A DNA stretch of 64,000 bases from Spongisporangium articulatum (GCF_044465595.1 NZ_JBITLV010000005.1:62001-126000); one strand, 5' to 3'; counted from the stretch's first letter, positions 49,584-58,518 are shown. Numbers and translations are program-made. Notes: generated by a model from the letters alone, not told the origin.

Positions 49584-50479
49584 TAGTCGGGGGCGGCGTA
49601 CTCGGGTTGGGCCTCGGGGGCGGCCCGGACGACGAGCACCAGGCCGAGCAGCATCAGCGCGGTGCCGGGCAGGACGGCGAACGGCGGCGCGTCGCCGGTG
49701 ATCGCCCAGGCCACCAGCGTGGCGCCGGGCACCTCGAGCAGCGTGGCCAGCGCGACGGTGGTCACGCCGACCCGGGGCAGCAGGGCGTTCAGCATGGTGT
49801 GCCCGAACAGCTGGGCGCCCACCGTCACCACCCCGAGCTGGAACCAGGTGACGGCGGAGAACCCGACCAGTTGCACGTCCCCGAGGAACGCGACCGGGAG
49901 CAGGGCCGCGGCGCACGTGCCGTAGGCGACGAACGTGTGCCCGGCGGTCGTCGTCCCCTCCCGCTCTCCCGCGCCGAGCGCGACGGCGCCCAGCGCGACG
50001 TACCCGGCGGCGGTGATCGCACCGACCACCGACAGCAGGTCGCCGGTCAGCGCCCGGCCCGAGGCGGCGGCGTCCACCCCGGTGATCGCGAACACCCCCA
50101 CGATCGCCACCCCGACGCCGAGCAGGACGGCCCGCGGCACGGGCACCCGGCGCACCAGGTCGAGGGCCACGGTCCAGACCGGGGTGGTGCACACGAGCGC
50201 GGTCGCGGCCGTGACGCTGGTCATCCGGAGCCCGGTCAGCCACGTGGTGAAGTGCACGGCCAGCAGCAGGCCGGCGAACACCGACGTCCAGCGGAACCCG
50301 ACCGGCTCGCGCCGCACCAGCAACCACACGCCGCTGACCAGGGCGCCGAACACGTTGCGCCAGAAGGAGATCGCCACCACCGGGGCGGCCGTCACCACGG
50401 AGAGGGGCGCGGAGGTGGAGATGCCGAACACGGCCAGCGTGAGCATCGCCCAGGTCACGGAACCGCCGGTCGTGGTCAT
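49583..50479 (-). CDS. EamA/DMT-family transporter
   Basis: A 298-residue integral membrane protein with ten predicted helices in two EamA repeats (ISFWRNVFGALVSGVWLL, LVCTTPVWTVALDL in the first half; GHTMLNALLPRVGVTTVALATLLEVPGATLVAW in the second). Such proteins export metabolites or amino acids; the substrate is unknown. ATG 50479 is chosen; the longer open frame to 51064 is antisense to another gene. It is divergent from the next hypothetical gene across 39 bases. Confidence 0.9.
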   Translation of the reverse strand: MTTTGGSVTWAMLTLAVFGISTSAPLSVVTAAPVVAISFWRNVFGALVSGVWLLVRREPVGFRWTSVFAGLLLAVHFTTWLTGLRMTSVTAATALVCTTPVWTVALDLVRRVPVPRAVLLGVGVAIVGVFAITGVDAAASGRALTGDLLSVVGAITAAGYVALGAVALGAGEREGTTTAGHTFVAYGTCAAALLPVAFLGDVQLVGFSAVTWFQLGVVTVGAQLFGHTMLNALLPRVGVTTVALATLLEVPGATLVAWAITGDAPPFAVLPGTALMLLGLVLVVRAAPEAQPEYAAPD

Positions 50480-50518
50480 CGTCCTGCACTGTGGCACACG
50501 TCTGACAGACTTCGACGC

Positions 50519-51109
50519 GTGACCCAGCCCGCGGCCCCCCCGCCGACCGACCGCCTGGTGCACCGCCCGCTCACCCCGATCGAGGCGGCCCTGGTCGTCG
50601 AGGCCTGCAGCAAGAGCGACGTCGTCTGGCTGCGCCCCGTCGAGGACGCCCGCGCGGTGGCCGCCTGGCACGTGTGGGACGGCGACGCCGTGCACGTCGT
50701 CGACCGCGGTGGCGAGCAGGACCTGTCGGCCGTCGTCCGCCCCGGGCTGGGCGGGGTGGTCGAGGTGATCGTGCCGAGCAAGGAGACGCGGGCCCGGCTG
50801 CTCACCTTCCTGGCCCAGACCGAGACGCTGCCGAACGGGTCGAAGCGCTGGCACGAGGTGGCGGACAAGCTGGCCGCGGCCCGGCTGAATGCGGCCGGGG
50901 CCGTCGCCGCCGACCAGGTCGAGCGCTGGGTGTCGCAGTCGCTGATCCACTCGTTCCGCCCGGTCGCGCTGACCACCGCCGTGTTCGGCGAGGAGGACGA
51001 GGACGACGGGCGCCTCCCCCCGCCGGGAGGCCCGGGGACGACGCTCACCCGACGCCCGTTCCACCTGGGCCGACGCCGGCGACGCGCCCGGCGGATGTCG
51101 AACGGCTGA
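50519..51109 (+). CDS. Conserved actinobacterial hypothetical protein
   Basis: A 196-residue protein without a recognised domain name. VVWLRPVEDARAVAAWHVWDGDAVHVV, then VEVIVPSKETRARLLTFLAQTETLPNGSKRW, and WHEVADKLAAARLNAA suggest a small beta-barrel of the FMN-binding split-barrel look; the C terminus is Pro/Arg-rich (RRRRRARRMSNG). Similar proteins lie near DMT transporters in Streptomyces. The start is GTG 50519. Function unknown. Confidence 0.7.
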   Translation: MTQPAAPPPTDRLVHRPLTPIEAALVVEACSKSDVVWLRPVEDARAVAAWHVWDGDAVHVVDRGGEQDLSAVVRPGLGGVVEVIVPSKETRARLLTFLAQTETLPNGSKRWHEVADKLAAARLNAAGAVAADQVERWVSQSLIHSFRPVALTTAVFGEEDEDDGRLPPPGGPGTTLTRRPFHLGRRRRRARRMSNG

Positions 51110-51253
51110 GCCCGTAGGCAGGGGCGGCCGGACGTGTCATGCTCAGGGGGCCGGCCCCGAACCCCCGGAGTGCACAGACAGACCAGCTCAGGGTGGGGCT
51201 CATCAGACATTCCGTCGCGTTTCGGCACCGCCTCGGTGGATTGCGAGCGCGAC

Positions 51254-51736
51254 GTGTCGCTGCCTCCCGGACGACCCGCCGCCCTGACCTACCTGATCGT
51301 CGACGACGACCCGGGCGACATCATGATGATCGCCGACATCCTCGAGTCCCTGGCCGGCTCCCGCGTGGTGCATTCCGTCGGTGACGGCCGGGAGGCGCTC
51401 GACTTCCTGCGCCGGGTGGGCCGTTACGCCGACGCCCCCCGCCCCGACGTCATCCTGCTCGACCTCAACATGCCCCGGATGGACGGGCGCGAGACGCTGA
51501 CCGCCATCAAGGCCGCCCCGGCGCTGCGCACCATCCCGGTCGTCGTCTTCTCCACGTCGACCGCGGACAGTGACGTCGACGCCTGCCTGAGCCGGTACGC
51601 GAACGCCTACGTCGCCAAGCCGGTCGAGTTCTCGCAGTTGGAGAGCGCCCTGCAGGCCATCGACGGCTTCTTCGGTCAGCTGGCCCAGCTCGGCCGTCCC
51701 GCATCGGCACTGAACGACGAATCGTCGGCCGCCTGA
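51254..51736 (+). CDS. Single-domain response regulator (Rcp1-like)
   Basis: A 160-residue protein with only a receiver domain: IVDDDPGDIMMIADIL (acidic pocket), LLDLNMPRMDG with the phospho-acceptor Asp, FSTSTADSD and YVAKPV with the conserved Lys. The extended loop around DFLRRVGRYADAPRP is typical of Rcp1-type regulators that pair with phytochrome-like or hybrid kinases. GTG 51254 is chosen; the open frame extends to 51134 with low-complexity sequence. No kinase is adjacent. Confidence 0.9.
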   Translation: MSLPPGRPAALTYLIVDDDPGDIMMIADILESLAGSRVVHSVGDGREALDFLRRVGRYADAPRPDVILLDLNMPRMDGRETLTAIKAAPALRTIPVVVFSTSTADSDVDACLSRYANAYVAKPVEFSQLESALQAIDGFFGQLAQLGRPASALNDESSAA

Positions 51737-51848
51737 CCCGCACGACGGCCTGACCCGAAAGATGGGTATTCGCTCCCGATCCGTGGGGGACGCCGAAGCG
51801 GTGTGCTGAAGGGGTTCGCACCGCAGACCCCTCATCCCGGAGAACATC

Positions 51849-52343
51849 GTGTACGCCGACCATCCCGCCGCCCGGCCCGTCGTCATCCTGCTGCTCGTGC
51901 TGACCGAGGTCGGCCTGTGGCAGTGGCGGGTCCTGCTGACCGCCCGCGGCCGCCGGGCCGCGCCCGCGCTGCTCGGGGTGCTCGGCGCCGTCCTGCAGGT
52001 GACGGCCATCGCGCAGGTGGTCGACAACCTGAACGACCCGCTGACCGTGGCCGCCTACGCGGCGGGGGTCGGGGGCGGCGTGCTGATGGGGGTCGTGGTC
52101 GCGGCCCGGTTCACCACCCAGGACGTGCGGCTCAACCTGGTCACCGTCGACGCGACGCTCGAGGCCCGGCTGCGGGCGCAGGGCTGGCCGGTGATCGCCT
52201 ACGAGGGACGCGCGGCGGCGGGCGCGGTCTCCGTGCTGGAGGTCGTCGTCGAGGCCCGGCGCGGCAAGCAGTTGCGGCGGGCGGTCGACGCCCTGGCCCC
52301 GCAGGCCCGCTGGACGATGGACACCGTCGCCGCGGGCGCCTGA
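51849..52343 (+). CDS. DUF2179/DUF5698-type (UPF0316) membrane protein
   Basis: A 164-residue protein with three N-terminal membrane helices (about residues 10-28, 38-56, 66-86), the segment TAIAQVVDNLNDPLTVAAYAAGVGGG, and a C-terminal soluble domain (LEARLRAQGWPVIAYEGRAA, VLEVVVEARRGKQLRRAV) like the UPF0316/YebE proteins. GGAGA eight bases before GTG 51849. Function unknown; related soluble domains bind small regulatory ligands. Confidence 0.8.
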   Translation: MYADHPAARPVVILLLVLTEVGLWQWRVLLTARGRRAAPALLGVLGAVLQVTAIAQVVDNLNDPLTVAAYAAGVGGGVLMGVVVAARFTTQDVRLNLVTVDATLEARLRAQGWPVIAYEGRAAAGAVSVLEVVVEARRGKQLRRAVDALAPQARWTMDTVAAGA

Positions 52344-52370
52344 ATCCTGCGTTTGCGCATGATCGACGCG
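52344..52370. repeat. Single arm of the GATCATGCGCAAACGC repeat
   Basis: Nearly identical to the left arm at 49524-49550 (ATCCTGCGTTTGCGCATGAT...). It lies immediately after the TGA of the UPF0316 gene and 15 bases before the end of the convergent LuxR-type gene. No partner arm is present, so it cannot form the long hairpin. Confidence 0.75.
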
Positions 52371-52384
52371 GAGGTTCGTCGGGC

Positions 52385-55060
52385 TCAGGCCAGCCCGAGG
52401 TCCTCGGCCCGGACGACGAGCGCCCGGCGGTTCTCGACGCCCAGTTTCGCGAGCACGGCCGACACGTGGTGGTCGGCGGTCTTCGTCGAGATGTACAGCC
52501 GGGCGGCGATCTCGGCGTTGGTGTGGCCGCGGGCGACCAGGCGGGCGACGTCGAGCTGCCGGTTGGTCAGGCCGCCGGGGTTGGCCCGGGTGGCCGCGCG
52601 GGCCCGGCCCGGGACCTTCAGCGCACCACCGCGGCGCAGGTCGACCCGTACCCGGTCGGCGCTCGCCCAGGCGCCGGCCGCATCGAGCGCCTCGACGGCG
52701 GCCACCTGCCGGTCCACCTCGTCGGAGTCGGCGGCCACCAGCGCGGCCGTGAAGGGGTCACCGATCCGGCGCCAGGCGTCGACGGCCTCGGCGTACCGCC
52801 CGGCCAGCGCGGCGGCGAACGGCGGCGCGACCGGCTCGGGCACCTCGTCGGGCTTCAGCAGCCCGAGCCGGACCAGCCAGGTGGCCAGCTCGCCGACCCC
52901 CCACTCGGCGCCCGGCGTGCCGGCGACCCGGTGCAGCAACGCAACCCCGTCGCGCACCCGCGGGTCCTCGCGACCGGACAACCACTCCTGTTCGGCGAGC
53001 GCGGCCGTCACGGCGGTCCAGCGCAACGGCTCGTCGACCCGCCCGGCCAGCTCCCACCCCGCGTCGAGGTCCGGGTGCGGCGCCGACGCCTCGCCGGTGC
53101 GCAGCCCGACCAGGGCGACCACCAGGTGCGGCCAGAGCCGGGCCAGGGGCATGCCGTCGCGGCCCAGCACGTCCCCCGCGTCCTCGAGCGCGGCCTGCCA
53201 GCGCCCCTCGGTCAGCCGCAGCCTCGAGCGCATCGCCGTCTGCCAGTGGCTGCAGATCGGGATGTCGCGCGACGTCGAGAACGGCAGCCCCTCCTCGAGC
53301 ACGGCCTCCGCGTCGCGCAGCCGGCGCTGCTCCACGTCGAGGTGGGCCAGCTGCGAGTAGGCGGTGGAGGCCAGCTCGTCCCAGGCGATCCCGCGGGCCC
53401 GCTCGAGGTGGTCGACCAGGTCGGCGCGGGCCGCCAACTCGCCGCGCCCGAGCCGGGCGGTGGCCGCGAACAGCCCGGCTCGCAGGGCCAGCCGGTCGTC
53501 GCCGCGCCGGTCGGCGATGCCGGTCGCCTCGTCGAGGTACGCGGCGGCCAGGTCGAGCTCGCTGCCCATCAGGGCCAGGTAGGCGCGGGTGGTGCGGGCC
53601 CCGGCGTAGGCGGCCTCGCCGTCCGTCCCGTCCGGGGCGTCGGGGGGCGCGACCGCCGCGGTGGCCCGCTCGACGTGTTCCTCGGCCTCGGCCCGGCGGG
53701 CGTTGTAGTACTCGAAGACGGCGCACGAGTCGTACGCCGTGGCCAGCCCGACCGGGTCCCCGGCCCGCTGCCACAGAGGGAACGTCGCCTTCACCGTGTC
53801 GATCGCCCGGCCCAGCCGGCTCGTCATGTACTGCTCGACGCTGAGCCGGCGCAGCAGTTCCGCGCGTTCGGCGAGCGGGACGTCGTCCAGGTGCTTCAGC
53901 GCGATCTCCAGGAAGGCGGCGGCCTCCGAGTGCGACCCGGCCAGCGTCGCCTCGTCGGCGGCGGCCCGGGCGTGCCGGGCGGCGCGGGCGGAGTCACGAG
54001 CGGCCACCGCGTGGTGGGTGAGGACGGCGTGGCCGGTCGGGTCGACCTGCTCGAGCGCGTCGAGCAGGGCCCGGTGCAGCCCGTGCGCGCCACCCGGCGG
54101 CACCGTGCTCTCCAGCGCGCGGCGGGCCAGTTCGTGCCGGAACACCAGGCCGCCGCGCTCGCGGACCAGCAGCCCGGTGGCGTCGAGCCGGCGCAGGGTC
54201 GGCAGGTCGACACCCAGGTGCGGCAGGACGCGGTCGTCGAGCCGGTCGGGGGCCGTGGCCACCAGCTGCAGCACCTGCAGGTCGTCGACGGACACGGCGG
54301 CCGCCCGGGCCAGGACGGCGTCGCGCACCGAGGTGGGCAGCGGCCGCTCGGGCTCCTTGGCGATCTCGGTGACGAAGAACGGGTTGCCGCCCGTGACACC
54401 GTGCACGCGGGCCGGGTCGAGCCGCGTCCCACCCAGCAGCGCGGCCACGCCGTCGGCCGAGAGGGGCTGCAACGTGAGCGTTCTCGCCTGCTCGGTGCGG
54501 GCCAGGTCGCCGAGCAGCAGGCGGGCCGTGTGGTCGGGCCCGATCTCGACGTCGCGGTAGCTGAGCAGCACCGTGAGCGGCAGCGTGTCGATCCGGCGGA
54601 CCAGGAAGCGCAGGACGTCGGCGGTCGCCTCGTCGACCCAGTGCAGGTCCTCGACCACCAGCACCGTGGGCCGTTCCCGCAACGCGGCGTACAGCCGGTC
54701 GCAGACCCCGGCCGGGGTCAGGTCCCCTTCGAGGTCGGGCCAGGCGGAACCGGCCCGGGCCGCCATGTCCCGCAACGGGCCGAGCGGGCGCGGGGTGCTG
54801 AGCGGGTCGCAACTGCCGAGCAGCACGTGCGGGCCACCTTGCGGCCCGTCCGGCGCAGCCGTCCGGCCGGTGCTCGAGCGGACGACGGCCCGCAGGAGGG
54901 CGGTCTTGCCCGTGCCGGCATCGCCGGCGAGGGCGACCACGCCGCCCTCGCCGGCGGCTGCTGCGGCGACCGCCGAGTGAAGAACCCCGAGCTCGTGCTC
55001 GCGCTCCACGAGATCCACTTGATCAGGATAGGAGCGCACGGCTCGGGACTGAACCGTCAT
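52385..55060 (-). CDS. Large ATP-binding LuxR-family regulator (LAL type)
   Basis: An 891-residue regulator. An N-terminal AAA-type ATPase (Walker A GDAGTGKT at residues 46-53, VLVVEDLHWVDEATADVLRFL) is followed by about 500 residues of TPR-like helices and a C-terminal LuxR helix-turn-helix (GLTNRQLDVARLVARGHTNAEIAARLYISTKTADHHVSAVLAKLG). LAL proteins of this kind activate sugar or secondary-metabolite genes upon ligand binding; no target is evident. ATG 55060 starts the first in-frame reading. It is immediately upstream of a DUF4242 gene in the same direction. Confidence 0.93.
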   Translation of the reverse strand: MTVQSRAVRSYPDQVDLVEREHELGVLHSAVAAAAAGEGGVVALAGDAGTGKTALLRAVVRSSTGRTAAPDGPQGGPHVLLGSCDPLSTPRPLGPLRDMAARAGSAWPDLEGDLTPAGVCDRLYAALRERPTVLVVEDLHWVDEATADVLRFLVRRIDTLPLTVLLSYRDVEIGPDHTARLLLGDLARTEQARTLTLQPLSADGVAALLGGTRLDPARVHGVTGGNPFFVTEIAKEPERPLPTSVRDAVLARAAAVSVDDLQVLQLVATAPDRLDDRVLPHLGVDLPTLRRLDATGLLVRERGGLVFRHELARRALESTVPPGGAHGLHRALLDALEQVDPTGHAVLTHHAVAARDSARAARHARAAADEATLAGSHSEAAAFLEIALKHLDDVPLAERAELLRRLSVEQYMTSRLGRAIDTVKATFPLWQRAGDPVGLATAYDSCAVFEYYNARRAEAEEHVERATAAVAPPDAPDGTDGEAAYAGARTTRAYLALMGSELDLAAAYLDEATGIADRRGDDRLALRAGLFAATARLGRGELAARADLVDHLERARGIAWDELASTAYSQLAHLDVEQRRLRDAEAVLEEGLPFSTSRDIPICSHWQTAMRSRLRLTEGRWQAALEDAGDVLGRDGMPLARLWPHLVVALVGLRTGEASAPHPDLDAGWELAGRVDEPLRWTAVTAALAEQEWLSGREDPRVRDGVALLHRVAGTPGAEWGVGELATWLVRLGLLKPDEVPEPVAPPFAAALAGRYAEAVDAWRRIGDPFTAALVAADSDEVDRQVAAVEALDAAGAWASADRVRVDLRRGGALKVPGRARAATRANPGGLTNRQLDVARLVARGHTNAEIAARLYISTKTADHHVSAVLAKLGVENRRALVVRAEDLGLA

Positions 55061-55067
55061 GAACGGG

Positions 55068-55367
55068 TCAGCCCGCGGTCGCGACCACGGGGTTGCGGTC
55101 GGCGGTGTGCGGGCCGAACTCCGCGGCCACCACGTTGACCAGGTCGGCGGGGAAGCCGCCGCGCCGGGCGTGCTCGAGGATCGTCTCGGCGTCCTCGGCC
55201 TCGTGGATGCAGTAGATCTTGTTGCCCGCGACGTAGCTGGTCACCCAGGTGTAGGGGACGCCGAGCGAGTCGACGGCCGCGTTCGAGGTCTGGGCGATGG
55301 CGACGAGCTGGTCGACGGAGAGCTGCGAGGCACCCTCGATCTCGCGCTCGATCAGGAACCGCTTCAT
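55068..55367 (-). CDS. DUF4242 protein (SCO4226-like nickel-binding type)
   Basis: A 99-residue ferredoxin-like-fold protein starting MKRFLIEREIEGASQLSVDQLVAIAQ and containing VTSYVAGNKIYCIHEAEDAETI, matching DUF4242; the S. coelicolor member SCO4226 binds nickel. AAGGAGCAACACC precedes ATG 55367. It ends 7 bases before the LuxR-type gene starts and is probably co-transcribed with it. Function unknown. Confidence 0.88.
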   Translation of the reverse strand: MKRFLIEREIEGASQLSVDQLVAIAQTSNAAVDSLGVPYTWVTSYVAGNKIYCIHEAEDAETILEHARRGGFPADLVNVVAAEFGPHTADRNPVVATAG

Positions 55368-55501
55368 GGTGTTGCTCCTTCGGTGTCGCGCCGGGAACCC
55401 TGTGCCCCCGGCGGTGACATCAGGTTCCGTCGGCGGGCACCCCCCGGGCATCGGGAGCGGATCCCCATGTTGGCGTCGCGCCCGCCCCGGGTCAGCGGCG
55501 G

Positions 55502-56518
55502 TCAGCGCGGGTCGGCGACCGGCAGGCGCAGTTCGAACCGGCAGCCACCGGGCACGTTGGACACGCTCGCCGTGCCCCGGTGCGCCAGCATGATTCCCCG
55601 CACGATGGCCAGGCCGAGCCCGGCCCCCGAACCCGCGCCCGGCGTCCGGGCCGCCTCGGCCTGCCAGCCGAGATCGAAGACGCGCGGCAGGTCGACCTCG
55701 GCGATCCCCCCGCACCCGTCGACCACGGAGACCACCGCCTCGTCGTGGGCGGCGCCGGTCCGGACCCGCACGGCGCCGCCGTCCGCGGTGTGCCGGACGG
55801 CGTTGACCAGGACATTCGCCACGGCCCGGGTCATGGCTCGGGCGTCGACCTCGACCGGTGCGTCGGTCCCGACGTCGGCCTGCACGCGAACGCCCCGCTC
55901 CCGGGCCAGGGGCTCGACCACGGCCACGGCCTCGGCCAGGACGTCGGACAGGGCCAGGCGCTCCGGGCTCAGTCCGATGCCGCCCGCGTTCAGCCGGGAG
56001 ATCTCGAACAGGTCGGTGACCATGTCGCTCAGCCGGTCGACCTCGGCCCGCATCTGCTTCAGGTAGCGCTGCGGGTCCTCGGCGATCCCGTCCTCCAACG
56101 CCTCAGCCATCGCCCGCAGTCCGGCCAGCGGCGTGCGCAGGTCGTGGGACAAGCCGGCGACCAGCTCCCGCCGGGCCACCTCGGCCTGCTCCCGGACGTC
56201 CTGCTCGGCCCGGGACCGGGTGGCCGTGACCTCCAGCTCGGCCACCCGCGCGGCCAACCAGGTGCCGACCGCCGCCGCGACCACACCCGCGGCCAGGGAG
56301 GTGGCGACCATCACCCCGGCGTCGCGGGCGGTGAACACCATCAGCCGGACCGCGACCACCGTGCCCAGCAGCATCGCCAGGACGACGGTCACCGGCGGCA
56401 CGAGCACGGCCCGGCGCAGCGACCCCCGGCTCATCAGGGCGAGCACGGCGACGGCGACCAACGCCGCGAAGCCGGCCGCCACCCCGACCACCACGAGCAC
56501 CGCCAGGAGGGGGCTCAC
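55502..56518 (-). CDS. Sensor histidine kinase
   Basis: A 338-residue kinase. Three membrane helices (about residues 3-27, 38-60, 68-90) leave almost no extracellular domain, so it may sense the membrane itself. The H box is LSHDLRTPLAGLRAM (His125); the N, G1 and G2 regions follow in AVANVLVNAVRHT, VVDGCGGI and GAGLGLAIVRGIMLAHRG. GTG 56518 overlaps the regulator stop (GTGA). The target is probably the divergent sugar cluster. Confidence 0.93.
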   Translation of the reverse strand: MSPLLAVLVVVGVAAGFAALVAVAVLALMSRGSLRRAVLVPPVTVVLAMLLGTVVAVRLMVFTARDAGVMVATSLAAGVVAAAVGTWLAARVAELEVTATRSRAEQDVREQAEVARRELVAGLSHDLRTPLAGLRAMAEALEDGIAEDPQRYLKQMRAEVDRLSDMVTDLFEISRLNAGGIGLSPERLALSDVLAEAVAVVEPLARERGVRVQADVGTDAPVEVDARAMTRAVANVLVNAVRHTADGGAVRVRTGAAHDEAVVSVVDGCGGIAEVDLPRVFDLGWQAEAARTPGAGSGAGLGLAIVRGIMLAHRGTASVSNVPGGCRFELRLPVADPR

Positions 56519-57288
56519 GGGACGGCCACCGTCGTCGGGTCCCAGCGGTAGCCGACGCCCCAGACCGTGCTCAGCCGGGCGGGCCGGGCCGGGTCGACCT
56601 CGACCTTGGCGCGGACCCGCCGGACGTGCACGGTCACGGTCGACAGGTCGCCGAACTCCCACCCCCACACGGCGTTCATGAGCTGCTCCCGGGTGAACGC
56701 GACGCCCGGATGGGTCACCAGGTGGGCGAGCAGGTCGAACTCCCGCACCGTCAGGGTGAGGTCGCGGCCGGCCATGGTGACCCGGTGCGCGGCGAGGTCG
56801 ACCCGCAGGTCACCGTCGACCACCACGCGCTCGGGCCGCCCCTCCGCGCCCGGTGCCCCCTCCGCGTCGGGCACCCCCACCCCGGCCGGCGTGCCCGGAG
56901 GCCCCCCCGCGGGTGCCGAGCCGACCCGACCCGCCCGCCGGAGCACCGACTGCACCCGCAGCACGAGCTCACGCGGGCTGAACGGTTTGGTCAGGTAGTC
57001 GTCGGCCCCGACTTCGAGGCCGAGGACCCGGTCGACCTCCGAGCCGAGTGCGGTGAGCATGACGATCGGCACGTCCCCACGGCTGCGCAGGCGCCGGCAG
57101 ACCTCGATGCCGTCGAGGCCGGGCAGCATCACGTCGAGGACGACGAGGTCGGGAGCCTCGTGATCGGCCAGCTCCAGCGCCTGGTTGCCGTCCTCCGCGT
57201 GCCGGACGTCGAACCCGGCCCGCTCCAGATACCCCCGCACCACCTCGGAGACGGTCGGGTCGTCGTCCACCACCAGCACGGACACCAC
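56515..57288 (-). CDS. OmpR/PhoB-family response regulator
   Basis: A 257-residue regulator with an N-terminal receiver (acidic pocket DDD at 8-10, phospho-acceptor Asp52 in VLDVMLPGLDG, LTKPFS Lys) and a C-terminal winged helix (LTVREFDLLAHLVTHPGVAFTREQLM, TVTVHVRRVRAKVE). A 25-residue Gly/Pro linker joins them. GTG 57288, or GTG 57285, is the start. It is co-transcribed with the kinase and divergent from the epimerase gene across 113 bases. Confidence 0.94.
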   Translation of the reverse strand: MVSVLVVDDDPTVSEVVRGYLERAGFDVRHAEDGNQALELADHEAPDLVVLDVMLPGLDGIEVCRRLRSRGDVPIVMLTALGSEVDRVLGLEVGADDYLTKPFSPRELVLRVQSVLRRAGRVGSAPAGGPPGTPAGVGVPDAEGAPGAEGRPERVVVDGDLRVDLAAHRVTMAGRDLTLTVREFDLLAHLVTHPGVAFTREQLMNAVWGWEFGDLSTVTVHVRRVRAKVEVDPARPARLSTVWGVGYRWDPTTVAVP

Positions 57289-57401
57289 CCCACCACGATA
57301 GGTCGGGGCCGGGCGGCACGGGGCGCCCGAGATCTGACGAGACCGTGACATCGCGTCCGCACCCCTGCCGCCGGGTGGGCCGGATCGGCCAGTGTGGGTG
57401 C

Positions 57402-58448
57402 ATGGCGAGGGTTCTGGTGACGGGCGGGTCGGGTTTCATCGGTAGCCGGGTGGTGCGGGCCCTGACGGCGGCCGGGCACGAGGTACGGGTCCTGGACCTG
57501 GTGCCCCCGTCGTCACCGGCGCCCGGGGTGGAACTGGTGCTGGGCGACGTGCGCGACCCGGACGACGTGCGCGCGGCCCTGGTGGGGGTCGACGCCGTCG
57601 ACCATCACGCCGCCACCGTGGGCATGGGCCTCGACCTGTCCGACCTGCCCCGCTACGCCGGGCACAACGACCTCGGGACGGCCGTGCTGCTGGCCGGGAT
57701 GCACGCGGCCGGCGTCCGGGCGTTGGTGCTGGCCTCGTCCATGGTGGTGTACGGCGAGGGGGCGTACGCCTGCGCCGCACACGGCCCGGTCGCACCCGCT
57801 CCGCGCCGCGAGAACGAGCTGGCCGCGGGTCTTTTCGAGCCACCCTGCCCGGTGTGCGGGGCGCAGCTCGCGCCGGGCCTGGTGCAGGAGGACGCCCCCG
57901 CCGACCCCCGCTCGGTGTACGCGGTGACCAAGCTGGCCCAGGAACTGCTGACCACGGTCTGGGCCCGCGAGTCCGGCGGGCGAGCCGCCCTGCTGAGGTA
58001 CCACAACGTGTACGGGCCGGGCCTGCCGCGCGACACCCCCTACGCGGGCGTGGCCGCGATCTTCCTGTCGGCCCTGCTGGCCGGGCGGGCGCCCGAGGTG
58101 TTCGAGGACGGCGGCCAGCGTCGAGACTTCGTGCACGTGGACGACGTCGCGGCCGCCAACGTCGCCGCTCTCGAGTCGGTGCTGGCGGCCGGAACCGGGG
58201 CTCGGGCGTACAACGTCGCGTCCGGGACGCCGCGCACCGTCCTCGACCTGGCCGCCGGGCTGGCCCGCGTCGTGGGCGGGCCGCAGCCGGTGGTCAGCGG
58301 GCGGTACCGGGCCGGCGACGTCCGGCACGTGACCGCGGGGACGGAGCGGATCACCCGGGAGCTCGGCTGGCGGCCGCGGGTCGAGTTCGCCGACGGGCTC
58401 GCCGAACTCGCCGCCGAGTTCAGCGCCACCCTCCCCCTCCTGCGGTGA
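57402..58448 (+). CDS. NAD-dependent sugar epimerase/dehydratase with Cys insert
   Basis: A 348-residue extended short-chain dehydrogenase. The NAD loop GGSGFIGS is at residues 8-15, DHHAATVGMG follows, and YAVTK supplies the catalytic Tyr and Lys. An insert FEPPCPVCGAQLAPG around residue 147 has a Cys-x2-Cys pair, seen in the dTDP-L-rhamnose 4-epimerase-like group. ATG 57402. The likely product is an activated sugar for the glycosyltransferases downstream. The TGA stop lies within the palindrome that follows. Confidence 0.9.
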   Translation: MARVLVTGGSGFIGSRVVRALTAAGHEVRVLDLVPPSSPAPGVELVLGDVRDPDDVRAALVGVDAVDHHAATVGMGLDLSDLPRYAGHNDLGTAVLLAGMHAAGVRALVLASSMVVYGEGAYACAAHGPVAPAPRRENELAAGLFEPPCPVCGAQLAPGLVQEDAPADPRSVYAVTKLAQELLTTVWARESGGRAALLRYHNVYGPGLPRDTPYAGVAAIFLSALLAGRAPEVFEDGGQRRDFVHVDDVAAANVAALESVLAAGTGARAYNVASGTPRTVLDLAAGLARVVGGPQPVVSGRYRAGDVRHVTAGTERITRELGWRPRVEFADGLAELAAEFSATLPLLR

Positions 58449-58518
58449 TCATGCGCAAACGCATGATGCGTTTGCGCATGATCAGCGCTTGGAGGATGCG
58501 TTTGTGCATGATCACCGC
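58442..58518. repeat. Three-arm palindromic element (GATCATGCGCAAACGC type)
   Basis: A perfect inner palindrome of TGATCATGCGCAAACGCAT and its complement at 58446-58484, plus a third arm at 58496-58518 that pairs, with one G:T difference, with 58442-58464. It lies between the convergent epimerase and glycosyltransferase genes. The epimerase TGA is within the first arm; the other TAG is six bases beyond the third. Two alternative hairpins can form. Confidence 0.92.

Noticed and set aside
56800..56945. Possible frameshift in the response regulator linker
   Set aside because: The Gly/Pro-rich linker is in frame and both domains are intact; such linkers are common in high-GC genomes.
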